From: Synechococcus sp. MVIR-18-1
GTDB lineage: Bacteria; Cyanobacteriota; Cyanobacteriia; PCC-6307; Cyanobiaceae
Assembly: GCF_014279835.1 (NCBI RefSeq)
Contig: NZ_CP047942.1
Location: 2,046,001-2,110,000 of the forward strand
DNA: 64,000 bases
Direction: 5' to 3'
Below, piece by piece: positions 32,756-42,267 of the stretch. A program made the position numbers and the translations under genes. Under the pieces are notes generated by a model. It was not told the DNA's origin, searched no databases, and saw nothing but the letters and a program-made list of their open reading frames with translations. Numbering within the stretch: the first letter of the stretch is position 1; each line of letters opens with the position of its first letter.

Positions 32756-33397
32756 ATGGGAGCTCAAGCGCAGGCCCCTACTCGCGAAACGACGCTCACC
32801 TTGCTTCTGCGGCAGGGCGAGACCAGCGCGGCCTCATTGGCAGAGACACTGGGAATTTCTGTGCAAGCGATGCGCAGGCATCTGCGCAGCCTCGAAGACG
32901 ATGAACTTGTTGAGGCCAGCCCCACCCCAGCGGGTCCAGGTCGTCCTTCCAACCTGTGGAGACTCACCTCGAAAGGGCACCAACACTTCCCCGATGGCAG
33001 CGAGAATTTCGCCTTAGGTCTTCTTGAGTCCATGGCAGCAACCTTGTCGCCTGAGGTCATGGCTGATCTCCTGCGTCAGCAAGCCATAGAGAAAGCCACC
33101 CTCTATCGCAAACAGCTGGGGAACGCACCGCTCGAAGAGCGCGTCCGTGCGCTTGTGAATCTTCGCTTTAAAGAGGGTTACGTCAGCGACATGCAGCCAG
33201 CCCCAACTGGTCCGGGTTGGTGCGTCAGTGAATTTCACTGCTCCGTGCAGAGGATTGCTGAGGAATACCCAGCGGTCTGTGATCAAGAGCTACAGCTCAT
33301 CAGGCACACCTTTCCCGACTGTCTTGTCGAACGGGTGCATTGGCGCCTGGAATCAGGACATTCCTGTGGTTTCAGCATCGCCCCTAAGCAGGACTGA
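32756..33397 (+). CDS. sufR: Fe-S-dependent suf operon repressor SufR
   Basis: The 213-aa protein has an N-terminal winged helix-turn-helix (LRQGETSAASLAETLGIS, VQAMRRHLRSLEDDELV). The C-terminal half has four Cys residues (EFHCSVQR, AVCDQE, FPDCLV, GHSCGF) suited to bind an Fe-S cluster. SufR represses the divergent suf cluster when clusters are abundant. It is transcribed away from ftrC-sufB. ATG 32756 gives a normal length. A 140-aa hypothetical gene starts 3 bp after its stop, so it may be co-transcribed. Confidence 0.95.
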   Translation: MGAQAQAPTRETTLTLLLRQGETSAASLAETLGISVQAMRRHLRSLEDDELVEASPTPAGPGRPSNLWRLTSKGHQHFPDGSENFALGLLESMAATLSPEVMADLLRQQAIEKATLYRKQLGNAPLEERVRALVNLRFKEGYVSDMQPAPTGPGWCVSEFHCSVQRIAEEYPAVCDQELQLIRHTFPDCLVERVHWRLESGHSCGFSIAPKQD

Positions 33398-33400
33398 TTC

Positions 33401-33832
33401 ATGGCTGAACGGCCACCCTTCGGCTCGGGGCCCCTATCTCGCGCTGATGCCCAGCAGATTGAAGCCACGTTGCTTCCCAACCTTGATCGCCACCACCTTC
33501 GCCTCCTAGCCCATTGTTTACGCAGCTTTCAAGTGATCGCAAAACCGCGACAATCAGGTCCACTTCCAGACCAACAAGCGCTCGAGCAATGGCTCTTGGA
33601 GCAGCCACAATTGGTTGAAGAGCCTCAATTCCGCGACTTACTGATCCAGCAATTTCTTACCGCAGCACAGCAGCTGGAAGACCTCGCCAAACAGCGAGAC
33701 CTCTCACCTTTGGAACTGAACCTGGGGGAACTCATTGAGGCCAGCACCACGGCATGCAAAGCCAGGCTCGAGGCGCCGCACAACCATCCCTCGGACTGCG
33801 ATCATCCACTACAAGAGTCATCCCCCTCATGA
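33401..33832 (+). CDS. Conserved hypothetical protein downstream of sufR
   Basis: The 143-aa protein is mostly alpha-helical (LPNLDRHHLRLLAHCLRSFQ, LLIQQFLTAAQQLEDLAKQ) with an acidic and Ser-rich C-terminus. I recognise no family. It lies 3 bp after the sufR stop and its own stop overlaps the ATG of a phycobiliprotein lyase gene, so the three are translationally linked. The position suggests a phycobilisome or redox-related function, but that is only context. Confidence 0.7.
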   Translation: MAERPPFGSGPLSRADAQQIEATLLPNLDRHHLRLLAHCLRSFQVIAKPRQSGPLPDQQALEQWLLEQPQLVEEPQFRDLLIQQFLTAAQQLEDLAKQRDLSPLELNLGELIEASTTACKARLEAPHNHPSDCDHPLQESSPS

Positions 33833-34440
33833 CCTCGGCCATTCCCAACGCGGTCCATTTCTTTCAACTGAGTTGCGGTCGCTGGCGATCACAACGGAGT
33901 GTTCATCACCTCTTGCACCGACGTGCAGAAGCGGGTGGATCGCTCATCGTTGTGGAAGATCTCGATCCGAATGACCCACGGCTGCAAACACTGGCGGAAC
34001 AACACGGCCAATCCCCGGGGAGCATTGCAGGAGGCAGCTTTGTGCGCTGGAGCGCCTCGATGGCATGGGATCAAAACGGTGATGCCCATGACGGCGAAAC
34101 CGTCTTTGGCCTGATCCCTGATGGGGATGACGGCCGCAGCGGAACCCTGCTTCGCGATTTGGGCTACGCCGAAAAAGCGCCGGCCACCTCCACCTTCCAA
34201 ATGGATCAGCAGGACGGTCTCATTCTCTGCACCAGCTACGAAACCATGACCGTCTGGGAACGCTTCTGGTTCACCGGCCCAAATGTGAGGTTGCGATCCA
34301 GCACGGTGGAAGGCCTTTCGAACAACGCATCCTTTTGCATGGAAACGCGTTTGAGCGAAGAAACCGAGGACATCACAGAGGCGCCAGCAGGGTCAAAAGA
34401 TGAGTCCTTGGAAGCACTTTCAGCCCCATTTGGCTGGTGA
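33829..34440 (+). CDS. CpcS/CpeS-type phycobiliprotein chromophore lyase
   Basis: The 203-aa protein resembles the CpcS/CpeS lyase family, a lipocalin-like beta-barrel that attaches bilins to cysteine residues of phycobiliproteins. Supporting features are the HFFQLSCGRWRSQRSVHHLL front, GGSFVRWSASMAWDQNG, and WERFWFTGPNVRLRSSTV. The ATG at 33829 overlaps the preceding stop and is preferred to an in-frame start 75 bp upstream. Downstream is the rod-core linker gene cpcG, so this is a phycobilisome assembly locus. The exact bilin/subunit specificity cannot be told. Confidence 0.88.
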   Translation: MTSAIPNAVHFFQLSCGRWRSQRSVHHLLHRRAEAGGSLIVVEDLDPNDPRLQTLAEQHGQSPGSIAGGSFVRWSASMAWDQNGDAHDGETVFGLIPDGDDGRSGTLLRDLGYAEKAPATSTFQMDQQDGLILCTSYETMTVWERFWFTGPNVRLRSSTVEGLSNNASFCMETRLSEETEDITEAPAGSKDESLEALSAPFGW

Positions 34441-34483
34441 GATCGGGCGGCATGACTATTACGGACTGTGAGTGCTGACCTGC

Positions 34484-34511
34484 GAAGAAGAGGTCTACCG
34501 GACTCTTCTTC
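34484..34511 (+). promoter_or_regulatory. Inverted repeat upstream of cpcG
   Basis: GAAGAAGAG at 34484-34492 and CTCTTCTTC at 34503-34511 are perfect inverse complements with a 10-base spacer, 33 bases before the cpcG start. It may be a leader hairpin or operator; no T-tract follows. Confidence 0.5.
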
Positions 34512-34543
34512 TACGATCGCAGGCGAAGGATGATGAAGTTTGC

Positions 34544-35305
34544 GTGGCCATTCCTCTATTGCAGTACGCACCGATCACCCAAAATTCAAGGGTGGCGGCG
34601 CTGCGGGTCGCATCCGAAGAAGTGCCACGGGCGTATTCCATGGACATCGCCATGGATGCCGACAATCTGAAAACGGTGATTGAAAGCGGCTACCGGCAGA
34701 TTTATTTCCACGCCTTCAAGTCAGATCGGGACGTCAATCTGGAATCCCAGCTGCGAGACGGTCAGATCACTGTCCGCGATTTCGTTCGTGGACTCTGCCT
34801 CTCCGACACGTTTCAAAGAAGCTTTTATGGCTTCAACAGCAACTACAAGGTGGTTCGCCACCTTGTAGAGAAGCTCTTAGGCCGAAAGACAAGTGGTAAA
34901 TCAGAAGAGATCGCTTGGTCGATCTTGATTGCCACCAAAGGCGTGACCGGGATGGTGGATGCGCTGCTCGACAGTGAGGAATACCTCGACGCCTTTGGGT
35001 ATGACACGGTCCCCTATCAACGCAACAGGGTGCTCCCTGGACGAGATCTAGGAGACACACCCTTCAACATCACCAGTCCTCGCTACGACGAGTACTACCG
35101 CGGAATCCTTGGGTTCCCCCAATTCATCTACACCGGCGGTCCAGGCAAAACGATCCCAGCCCGCGCCAAGATCAAGCGCGGCGGCTTCCCAGAGGACTAC
35201 CTCCCTTGGGTTCGTGGCATGGGAAGCGCTCGCGGGGCCTCACCCAGCGGCAGTGCCGATATCGATTACCTCGCCAAGGTTCCTTATCGCAGCGTTGGTC
35301 GCTGA
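34544..35305 (+). CDS. cpcG: Phycobilisome rod-core linker polypeptide CpcG
   Basis: The 253-aa protein carries the linker domain (pfam00427 type) and connects phycocyanin rods to the allophycocyanin core. Supporting segments are IPLLQYAPITQNSRV at the start, ESGYRQIYFHAFKSDR, LSDTFQRSFYGFNSNYKVVRHL and LDSEEYLDAFGYDTVPYQR. GTG at 34544 is chosen because it gives the family start and is preceded by AAGGATGATGAAG. Longer upstream frames would add an unconserved extension. A strong terminator follows. Confidence 0.95.
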   Translation: MAIPLLQYAPITQNSRVAALRVASEEVPRAYSMDIAMDADNLKTVIESGYRQIYFHAFKSDRDVNLESQLRDGQITVRDFVRGLCLSDTFQRSFYGFNSNYKVVRHLVEKLLGRKTSGKSEEIAWSILIATKGVTGMVDALLDSEEYLDAFGYDTVPYQRNRVLPGRDLGDTPFNITSPRYDEYYRGILGFPQFIYTGGPGKTIPARAKIKRGGFPEDYLPWVRGMGSARGASPSGSADIDYLAKVPYRSVGR

Positions 35306-35333
35306 ACCACAAGAAAAAACAGCAAACGTCGCG

Positions 35334-35358
35334 GGGGCCAATAGGCCCTCTTTTTTTG
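35334..35358 (+). terminator. Intrinsic terminator after cpcG
   Basis: GGGCC-AATA-GGCCC, extended by two further pairs, is followed by seven T residues. Confidence 0.9.
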
Positions 35359-35500
35359 TGTGTCCAGCTGTTGAAAGCAGCCAACTGAGGCCTTAAACGC
35401 GCTGGTCTGGAGTCAGAAGATGCTGACCACAGCAGTGGGAGATGTCAGAAAAATAGAAGTTGGCTGCAAACTGATCCCGAAGAAACTCGGTTGGTTGTCC

Positions 35501-36586
35501 GTGACGCAAGCCCTCTCATCTCTAGCCCGCCTGACGCTGCGTCAGCTCCGCCAAATGGCGAGTGATTTGGGGGTAACCCTCTACAGCAGGAAGAGCAAGG
35601 AGGACCTTGTAAGCGCTATTGCTGAGCGGCAAGATCGTCGCGATGGCGATCTCAAGGCAGTGGAGGCTGAGCTCCATGCCCCCTCCATGCCCGAGGCATC
35701 GACCCGCGTGGTCTTCCTGCCTAGAGACCCGCAGTGGGCTTACGTTTTTTGGGAAATATCCGATAGCGATCGACGGCAAGCTCAATCAGAGGGAGCAGCG
35801 TTCCTCTGCCTGCGCCTCGCCGATGTGACCGGACTCGCCAACGGCTCATCCCACCCTCACACGCTCCAGGAAGTGCCTGTTGATAGCCACAGCACTGAGT
35901 GGTATTTGCCTGTTCCTCTTTGCGACCGTGATTACAGGGTTGAACTTGGATATAAGTCTGAGAACAAATGGATCTCCCTTGCATTCTCTTCAGTAGCAAG
36001 GGTGCCAGCACTTCACCCAAGCGATCAAATTCTTGATCAGTTTGTCCCTTTCAGCCTGGAAGCCACACCGACGGTTGCTCCCACGCAGCCGATGAACACT
36101 CCGGCTCCTGATCCAGACGCAACCGACAGCAGGCTGCACGAGCGCCTCTACCAAAGCGCAACAACCCACTTCCGCAGTCGCCGCGTTGGCTCCGAGATCC
36201 TGCATGAAAGGGATTCGATAGGGCCTGATCAGCGTGGACTCAATGATTCAGGTGTTGGCCTATGGGCCAGCGGGCGCAATGAATCTGGCCTCGGTGGAGT
36301 GGCTCCGCGTCAGCGGTCGTTCTGGCTTGTTGCCGATGCTGAGTTGATCGTTTACGGCGCAACAGATCCCTCTGCCCGCCTCACCATTGGGAAAGAAGAT
36401 GTGCCCCTTTCAAGCGATGGCACCTTCCGCATTCAAGTGCCATTCCGCGATGGCGAGCAGGTGTATGCCATCGAAGCCACAGCGGCAGACGGCGAACAAA
36501 AGCGCAACATCACCCTCAATTTTGAGCGTGTAACACCGGAAGACAACAGCAATCCCGCCAGCGAAGCTCGCGCTGAGTGGTTCTGA
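35501..36586 (+). CDS. DUF4912-domain protein with SAP/Rho-like N-terminal helix pair
   Basis: The N-terminal LTLRQLRQMASDLGVTLYSRKSKEDLV is a SAP/Rho-N-like helix-extended-loop-helix that can bind nucleic acid or protein. It is followed by the DUF4912 domain (VVFLPRDPQWAYVFWEISD, LPVPLCDRDYRVELGY). The C-terminal third is a second beta-type domain ending VYAIEATAADGEQ. GTG at 35501 is preferred because it begins with the conserved TQALSSLARLTLRQL; an ATG at 35420 would add an unconserved segment. The function is unknown. Confidence 0.75.
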   Translation: MTQALSSLARLTLRQLRQMASDLGVTLYSRKSKEDLVSAIAERQDRRDGDLKAVEAELHAPSMPEASTRVVFLPRDPQWAYVFWEISDSDRRQAQSEGAAFLCLRLADVTGLANGSSHPHTLQEVPVDSHSTEWYLPVPLCDRDYRVELGYKSENKWISLAFSSVARVPALHPSDQILDQFVPFSLEATPTVAPTQPMNTPAPDPDATDSRLHERLYQSATTHFRSRRVGSEILHERDSIGPDQRGLNDSGVGLWASGRNESGLGGVAPRQRSFWLVADAELIVYGATDPSARLTIGKEDVPLSSDGTFRIQVPFRDGEQVYAIEATAADGEQKRNITLNFERVTPEDNSNPASEARAEWF

Positions 36587-36600
36587 TTCTGAACTCCTCA

Positions 36601-36771
36601 ATGTTGCGTTGGTTCGTTGCGATCACTCCCCTGGCAGGCGCCATGGCCTTCCCAATCCTGGTGCCAATCACCATGGCAAAAGTGAGTATTGGCGCGGGTG
36701 TGGGTGTTGCTCTTGTTCTCAGCACTCTTTGGTTTGTCGCCATGTTGCGGACATCAGAGATGCCGCACTAA
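36601..36771 (+). CDS. Small two-helix membrane protein, 56 aa
   Basis: The protein has two hydrophobic helices (WFVAITPLAGAMAFPILVPI and IGAGVGVALVLSTLWFVAML) and a short polar tail. It starts 15 bp after the DUF4912 gene. I recognise no family, but the even hydrophobic pattern and the proper spacing suggest a real gene. Confidence 0.6.
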   Translation: MLRWFVAITPLAGAMAFPILVPITMAKVSIGAGVGVALVLSTLWFVAMLRTSEMPH

Positions 36772-36807
36772 GGGTGGAATCCTCAGACTGAGGAGTCCCA
36801 TTTCCCT

Positions 36808-38262
36808 GTGAAACGAACACCACACATGCTTCCTTTGCGGGGCTTGATTGTGACTGGGCTGCTTGGCCTGGTCGCGAGTAGTTGCAGCCAAGCAGGTGTT
36901 GTGCTCGGTCAGAAGCCAGTCGATCTGACTGTGCCAAACGGTATCGACGTCGGTTTCAACCACCGCGCGGTTAGTCGTTATCGCAGTCCGCTCAGTGGCG
37001 CCTGGAGGAATGGCGACAATCTCGAACAGATGCTGATCAATGCAATCAATTCTGCCGGGAAAGAGATCTTGGTGGCAGTCCAAGAGCTTTCTCTGCCTCG
37101 CATCGCTGAGAGTCTTGTTGCCGCCTCACGCCGAGGCGTGAACGTGAAAGTGATTTTAGAAAACAACTACAGCACTCCCTGGAGCCAGCAACACGAGCTG
37201 GATCTGAGCCGTCATGGGCGCAAACGACTCCAGCGCCTGAAAGTTGAGGCCGATCAAGATCAAAGCGGTGTTGTGAGTCCAGAAGAAGAACGAAAGAGCG
37301 ATGCGCTACTGATCCTTCAGAACGGACAGATTGCTTGGATTGATGACACCGAAGACGGCAGCAAGGGCAGCGGCCTGATGCACCACAAGTTTGTCGTCAT
37401 CGATGGTGAACGCGTGATCACTGGCAGCGCCAACTTCACCAATTCCGGAATTCATGGTGATGCTGGAGCCACACAAACTCGCGGCAATGTGAATCACCTA
37501 ATCAACATTCAAAGTCCGGCTCTGGCATCTATTTTTAAAGAAGAGTTTGCTCAGATGTGGGGAGATGGCCCTGGCGGCTCGAAAAACAGTCGCTTTGGAC
37601 GCAATAAAACCGCCCAGCCTCTGCGGACCATCAAGGTGGGCTCCATGAATGTCAGCGTGCTGTTTCCGCCCCATGCCAAAACACATTCAGGCCATGGACT
37701 TGATCTGATTGAGGATCAGCTGGGAAGGGCCAAAAAGACCATTGACCTCGCCTTATTTGTCTTCTCTGCACAGCAACTCACCAACAAACTTGCAGAGCGG
37801 ATATCCGCTGGGGTGAAGCTGCGGCTGCTTGCCGATCCTGGATTTGCCAGCCGCTCCTTTTCAGAAGTGCTTGATCTTCTCGGCGTCGCCCTGCCCGATC
37901 GCTTCTGCAAACTAGAGGCAGGCAATCAACCCTTAACCAAACCACTCAAGGGCATTGGCACTCCACGCCTCGCCCGTGGCGACAAATTGCATCACAAGTT
38001 CGCCGTGATCGACAACAAAACAGTGATCACAGGATCCTTCAACTGGTCACCCTCTGCCGCCCACACCAACGACGAAACCCTGCTGGTCATTGAGTCACCA
38101 CAACTTGCAGCACATTTCACCCGTGAGATGGATCGAATGTGGCGAGGAGCTGAACTGGGGATCACAGCTCGAATGCAGCGCAAGCTCGATCGACAAACAA
38201 GAAAATGCGGGAGTGGAGTCCAGCGCAAGGAGACAAACACCAGCACTGGTGCAAAAGGATAA
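36808..38262 (+). CDS. Phospholipase D-like protein with an embedded EF-hand
   Basis: The 484-aa protein has a signal or lipoprotein-like N-terminus (LLGLVASSC) and two HKD motifs: HHKFVVID at about residues 192-199 and HHKFAVID at about 395-402. Both are followed by ITGS-x-N-[FW]. This is the two-lobed PLD superfamily (phospholipases, nucleases). Inserted before the first HKD is a canonical EF-hand loop DQDQSGVVSPEE (residues 149-160), suggesting calcium control. Being exported, it might be a secreted nuclease or phospholipase; the substrate is unknown. Confidence 0.88.
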   Translation: MKRTPHMLPLRGLIVTGLLGLVASSCSQAGVVLGQKPVDLTVPNGIDVGFNHRAVSRYRSPLSGAWRNGDNLEQMLINAINSAGKEILVAVQELSLPRIAESLVAASRRGVNVKVILENNYSTPWSQQHELDLSRHGRKRLQRLKVEADQDQSGVVSPEEERKSDALLILQNGQIAWIDDTEDGSKGSGLMHHKFVVIDGERVITGSANFTNSGIHGDAGATQTRGNVNHLINIQSPALASIFKEEFAQMWGDGPGGSKNSRFGRNKTAQPLRTIKVGSMNVSVLFPPHAKTHSGHGLDLIEDQLGRAKKTIDLALFVFSAQQLTNKLAERISAGVKLRLLADPGFASRSFSEVLDLLGVALPDRFCKLEAGNQPLTKPLKGIGTPRLARGDKLHHKFAVIDNKTVITGSFNWSPSAAHTNDETLLVIESPQLAAHFTREMDRMWRGAELGITARMQRKLDRQTRKCGSGVQRKETNTSTGAKG

Positions 38263-38282
38263 AACTTGTTTGGCTTTGACGC

Positions 38283-39722
38283 TTAGTCCAGAGCACCTTG
38301 CATGACATCACCAACGCTGAACTGCACATTCTTGCGGAACCCAGCAACATCTAATCGGTGCATTAGCAAAGCCGCCGCGAGGAAGCCGATCATCTGCAAG
38401 CCAAAGACACCGCCATAGGCACCAAACATATCGCCACCATTCCATGTTTTAAACAGCGTAAGAAGCCCACCACCACTGATCGTGGCAAATCCCCGGGAGT
38501 AGGCATACAACGCCCCCCAGATCCCGAGCAATAAGCCCACCCTTCCTGGCTCCACAAAGCTAAACATCAACGTGAAGCTTGCATGAATGCAGATTCCAAG
38601 CGACACACCAAAAAGGGTTAATGAAAAATACAAGCTTTCAAACGACTGCCATGGCGCCGACAGCAACATCAGAGCGAGGGAAATCGAAGCAAAAACCGCC
38701 CCAAACTGGGCTGTACGAATGTTGCCAATCCTGTGGACTAACTGAAAACCACTGAGGCCAAGTCCAACAAAAAAGCCCACTGCCAAGAAGGCATTCAGTG
38801 CCGTTGTGGCACAGATACTCATGTCAAAGACCGCGGCGCCATAGGGCTCAAGCACCGCGTCATTGAGAAACATGCTGAAGGTGAACAGGCACAAAGCACC
38901 CGTAAATCGTCCGAACTGAGGAATCGATCGCAAACGACCAATCAATTCAAGCAACGTCAGGGATTCACGCCCGTCCCTGGAGTTGTCTGCCACATCCTGA
39001 TCGTCCACATCTAGAGATTCTGTTTCCTGATTTGGCAGATCACGTCGCTCCAAACCAAAGACTGACAACACACCAAGACCAAACAGCAGCAGGGGAGTCA
39101 CCACAATCAGCCGTTCGAGTCCAGCGATGACGGCAGCTTGACCGGCCTCCAAACCACAAGCAGCACCAAAGATCCGATTCACAAGAGCGGTTCCTAACAG
39201 AACCCCAAGCAGCCGCATGCCCCAAACCACAGACAACACACGGGGACGCTCGCGGTCCGTCGTGAGATCAACGATCAGAGCAGAGAATGCCGTTCCCCCA
39301 GCCGCAACGGCTGTACCGATGGCGATGGAAATCAAGGTCAGAAGTCCCATCCAGGCACCAAAGAAAGGCTGCTCTGCTGAGGGCATGGTTCTGGCGAGTT
39401 GCAGCACCACCCATCCCGCGCCTCCAAACAGCAACGACAAGGCAAGCGAACTCAACACGATGAAAGGGGTTCGCCGCAATCGCCCCGGAGGGATTCGATC
39501 CGAACGATCACCGAACCAAGCCCGGCTGAACCCCATCAGTTGCTGGGCCCCGAAGGCCAGAGCCGTCAATGCAGCAGAGACGCCAATCTCAGTAATCAGG
39601 AGACGATTCAGGAGCCCAAGAATGAGAACCCCGAGGATGCCAAGGCTGAGCTGAAACAAGCCCAGACGCAGACCTAGACGTACGACACGCACAACTGACA
39701 AGGGCTGAGCCAATCCATCCAT
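38283..39722 (-). CDS. PucC/BCH2-type MFS carrier
   Basis: The 479-aa protein has about 12 hydrophobic segments and the LGLFQLSLGILGVLILGLLN and GAQQLMGFSRAWFGDRSDR motifs of the PucC branch of the MFS, which handles (bacterio)chlorophyll-related assembly. In cyanobacteria such proteins are linked to chlorophyll delivery to photosystems. The loop between helices 6 and 7 is acidic. It converges with the PLD-like gene and is divergent from a small secreted protein. Confidence 0.85.
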   Translation of the reverse strand: MDGLAQPLSVVRVVRLGLRLGLFQLSLGILGVLILGLLNRLLITEIGVSAALTALAFGAQQLMGFSRAWFGDRSDRIPPGRLRRTPFIVLSSLALSLLFGGAGWVVLQLARTMPSAEQPFFGAWMGLLTLISIAIGTAVAAGGTAFSALIVDLTTDRERPRVLSVVWGMRLLGVLLGTALVNRIFGAACGLEAGQAAVIAGLERLIVVTPLLLFGLGVLSVFGLERRDLPNQETESLDVDDQDVADNSRDGRESLTLLELIGRLRSIPQFGRFTGALCLFTFSMFLNDAVLEPYGAAVFDMSICATTALNAFLAVGFFVGLGLSGFQLVHRIGNIRTAQFGAVFASISLALMLLSAPWQSFESLYFSLTLFGVSLGICIHASFTLMFSFVEPGRVGLLLGIWGALYAYSRGFATISGGGLLTLFKTWNGGDMFGAYGGVFGLQMIGFLAAALLMHRLDVAGFRKNVQFSVGDVMQGALD

Positions 39723-39802
39723 TCACCGAGATGGTAGGCAATGCGAAAAGGACGACCTGGCGGCGTGCGTCCATGCGCTTGTTCTGGCGCCAGAATGGCC
39801 CC

Positions 39803-40213
39803 ATGACGTCTCTTCTGCCCGTGCGACTCTCGCCACTCTTTCTTGGGTTAGCGATCCTGGCGCCTTGTTCTGTCCGCGCACAACTGAAATACGTTCCCTT
39901 TCCCACGAAGAGTGAATTGAGGTCCCTGCAGCTGCTGGCCTATTCCTGCTCAAGGGAAAACACGGTGGACACCTGTACGCGCACGCGCGAGCTTGCCAAT
40001 CCACTGATGGACCATCCACGGCTTCCAGCCGCCTGCAAAGACACGGTATGGGAGCTCATGCAAGAAGCAAAACCAGCTACCAACAACAGCTCTCAACGTC
40101 GCGACGGCATTGACAGCCCCGCTCGCCGGCTGACCATGGTCTGTGCGGATCCAGAAAAGCGCAATAAACCAAACAATCCCCCTTCAGCGGGATCTACGCC
40201 GAGTCAAACCTGA
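39803..40213 (+). CDS. Small secreted hypothetical protein
   Basis: The 136-aa protein begins with a signal peptide (LSPLFLGLAILAPCSVRA) followed by a helix-rich mature part with four Cys residues (SCSRENTVDTC, AACKDTV, VCADP) that could form two disulfides. No family is recognised. The ATG at 39803 is preferred because upstream ATGs (39731, 39773) overlap the divergent carrier gene's promoter and add a charged leader without signal features. Confidence 0.6.
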   Translation: MTSLLPVRLSPLFLGLAILAPCSVRAQLKYVPFPTKSELRSLQLLAYSCSRENTVDTCTRTRELANPLMDHPRLPAACKDTVWELMQEAKPATNNSSQRRDGIDSPARRLTMVCADPEKRNKPNNPPSAGSTPSQT

Positions 40214-40269
40214 GAAGCTCATCAACAGCTGTAATAACTGGCCTGATCTAAGGCAAGGAACGCACCTGA

Positions 40270-41964
<1,695 letters not shown>

Positions 41965-41985
41965 TTGGGCTCAGGCGTGCGTGGG

Positions 41986-42267
41986 TTATTTCTTGAGTGA
42001 CCCGCGCCTGCCTCGATGGGCATTGGCATGGCGATACAGGGGGTCAACAGCTTCTTCCTGAAGTTGACGGGTGCTTTCAATCGCAAAACCAGCGAGTCCA
42101 GACGATGTAATCACCATTAAATAAAACAATCGCATCCTGCGGAGATCAATCTCTGCTGGGGTGTTCTCAATTAAAACCTTCAAGAAGTAGGCAATTGCAC
42201 AACCAATGATGAGTCCAATCGCAATTGCCACCAACACCCTTGAACCACTAAAAGTCTTTTTAGTCAT
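41986..42267 (-). CDS. Small two-helix membrane protein after the RND pump
   Basis: The 93-aa protein has two hydrophobic stretches (VLVAIAIGLIIGCAIAYFLK and LFYLMVITSSGLAGFAIES) and a basic C-terminus. No family is recognised. Its ATG overlaps the stop of the RND permease gene by one base (TAATG), so it is translated with the pump and might be an accessory subunit. Confidence 0.7.
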   Translation of the reverse strand: MTKKTFSGSRVLVAIAIGLIIGCAIAYFLKVLIENTPAEIDLRRMRLFYLMVITSSGLAGFAIESTRQLQEEAVDPLYRHANAHRGRRGSLKK

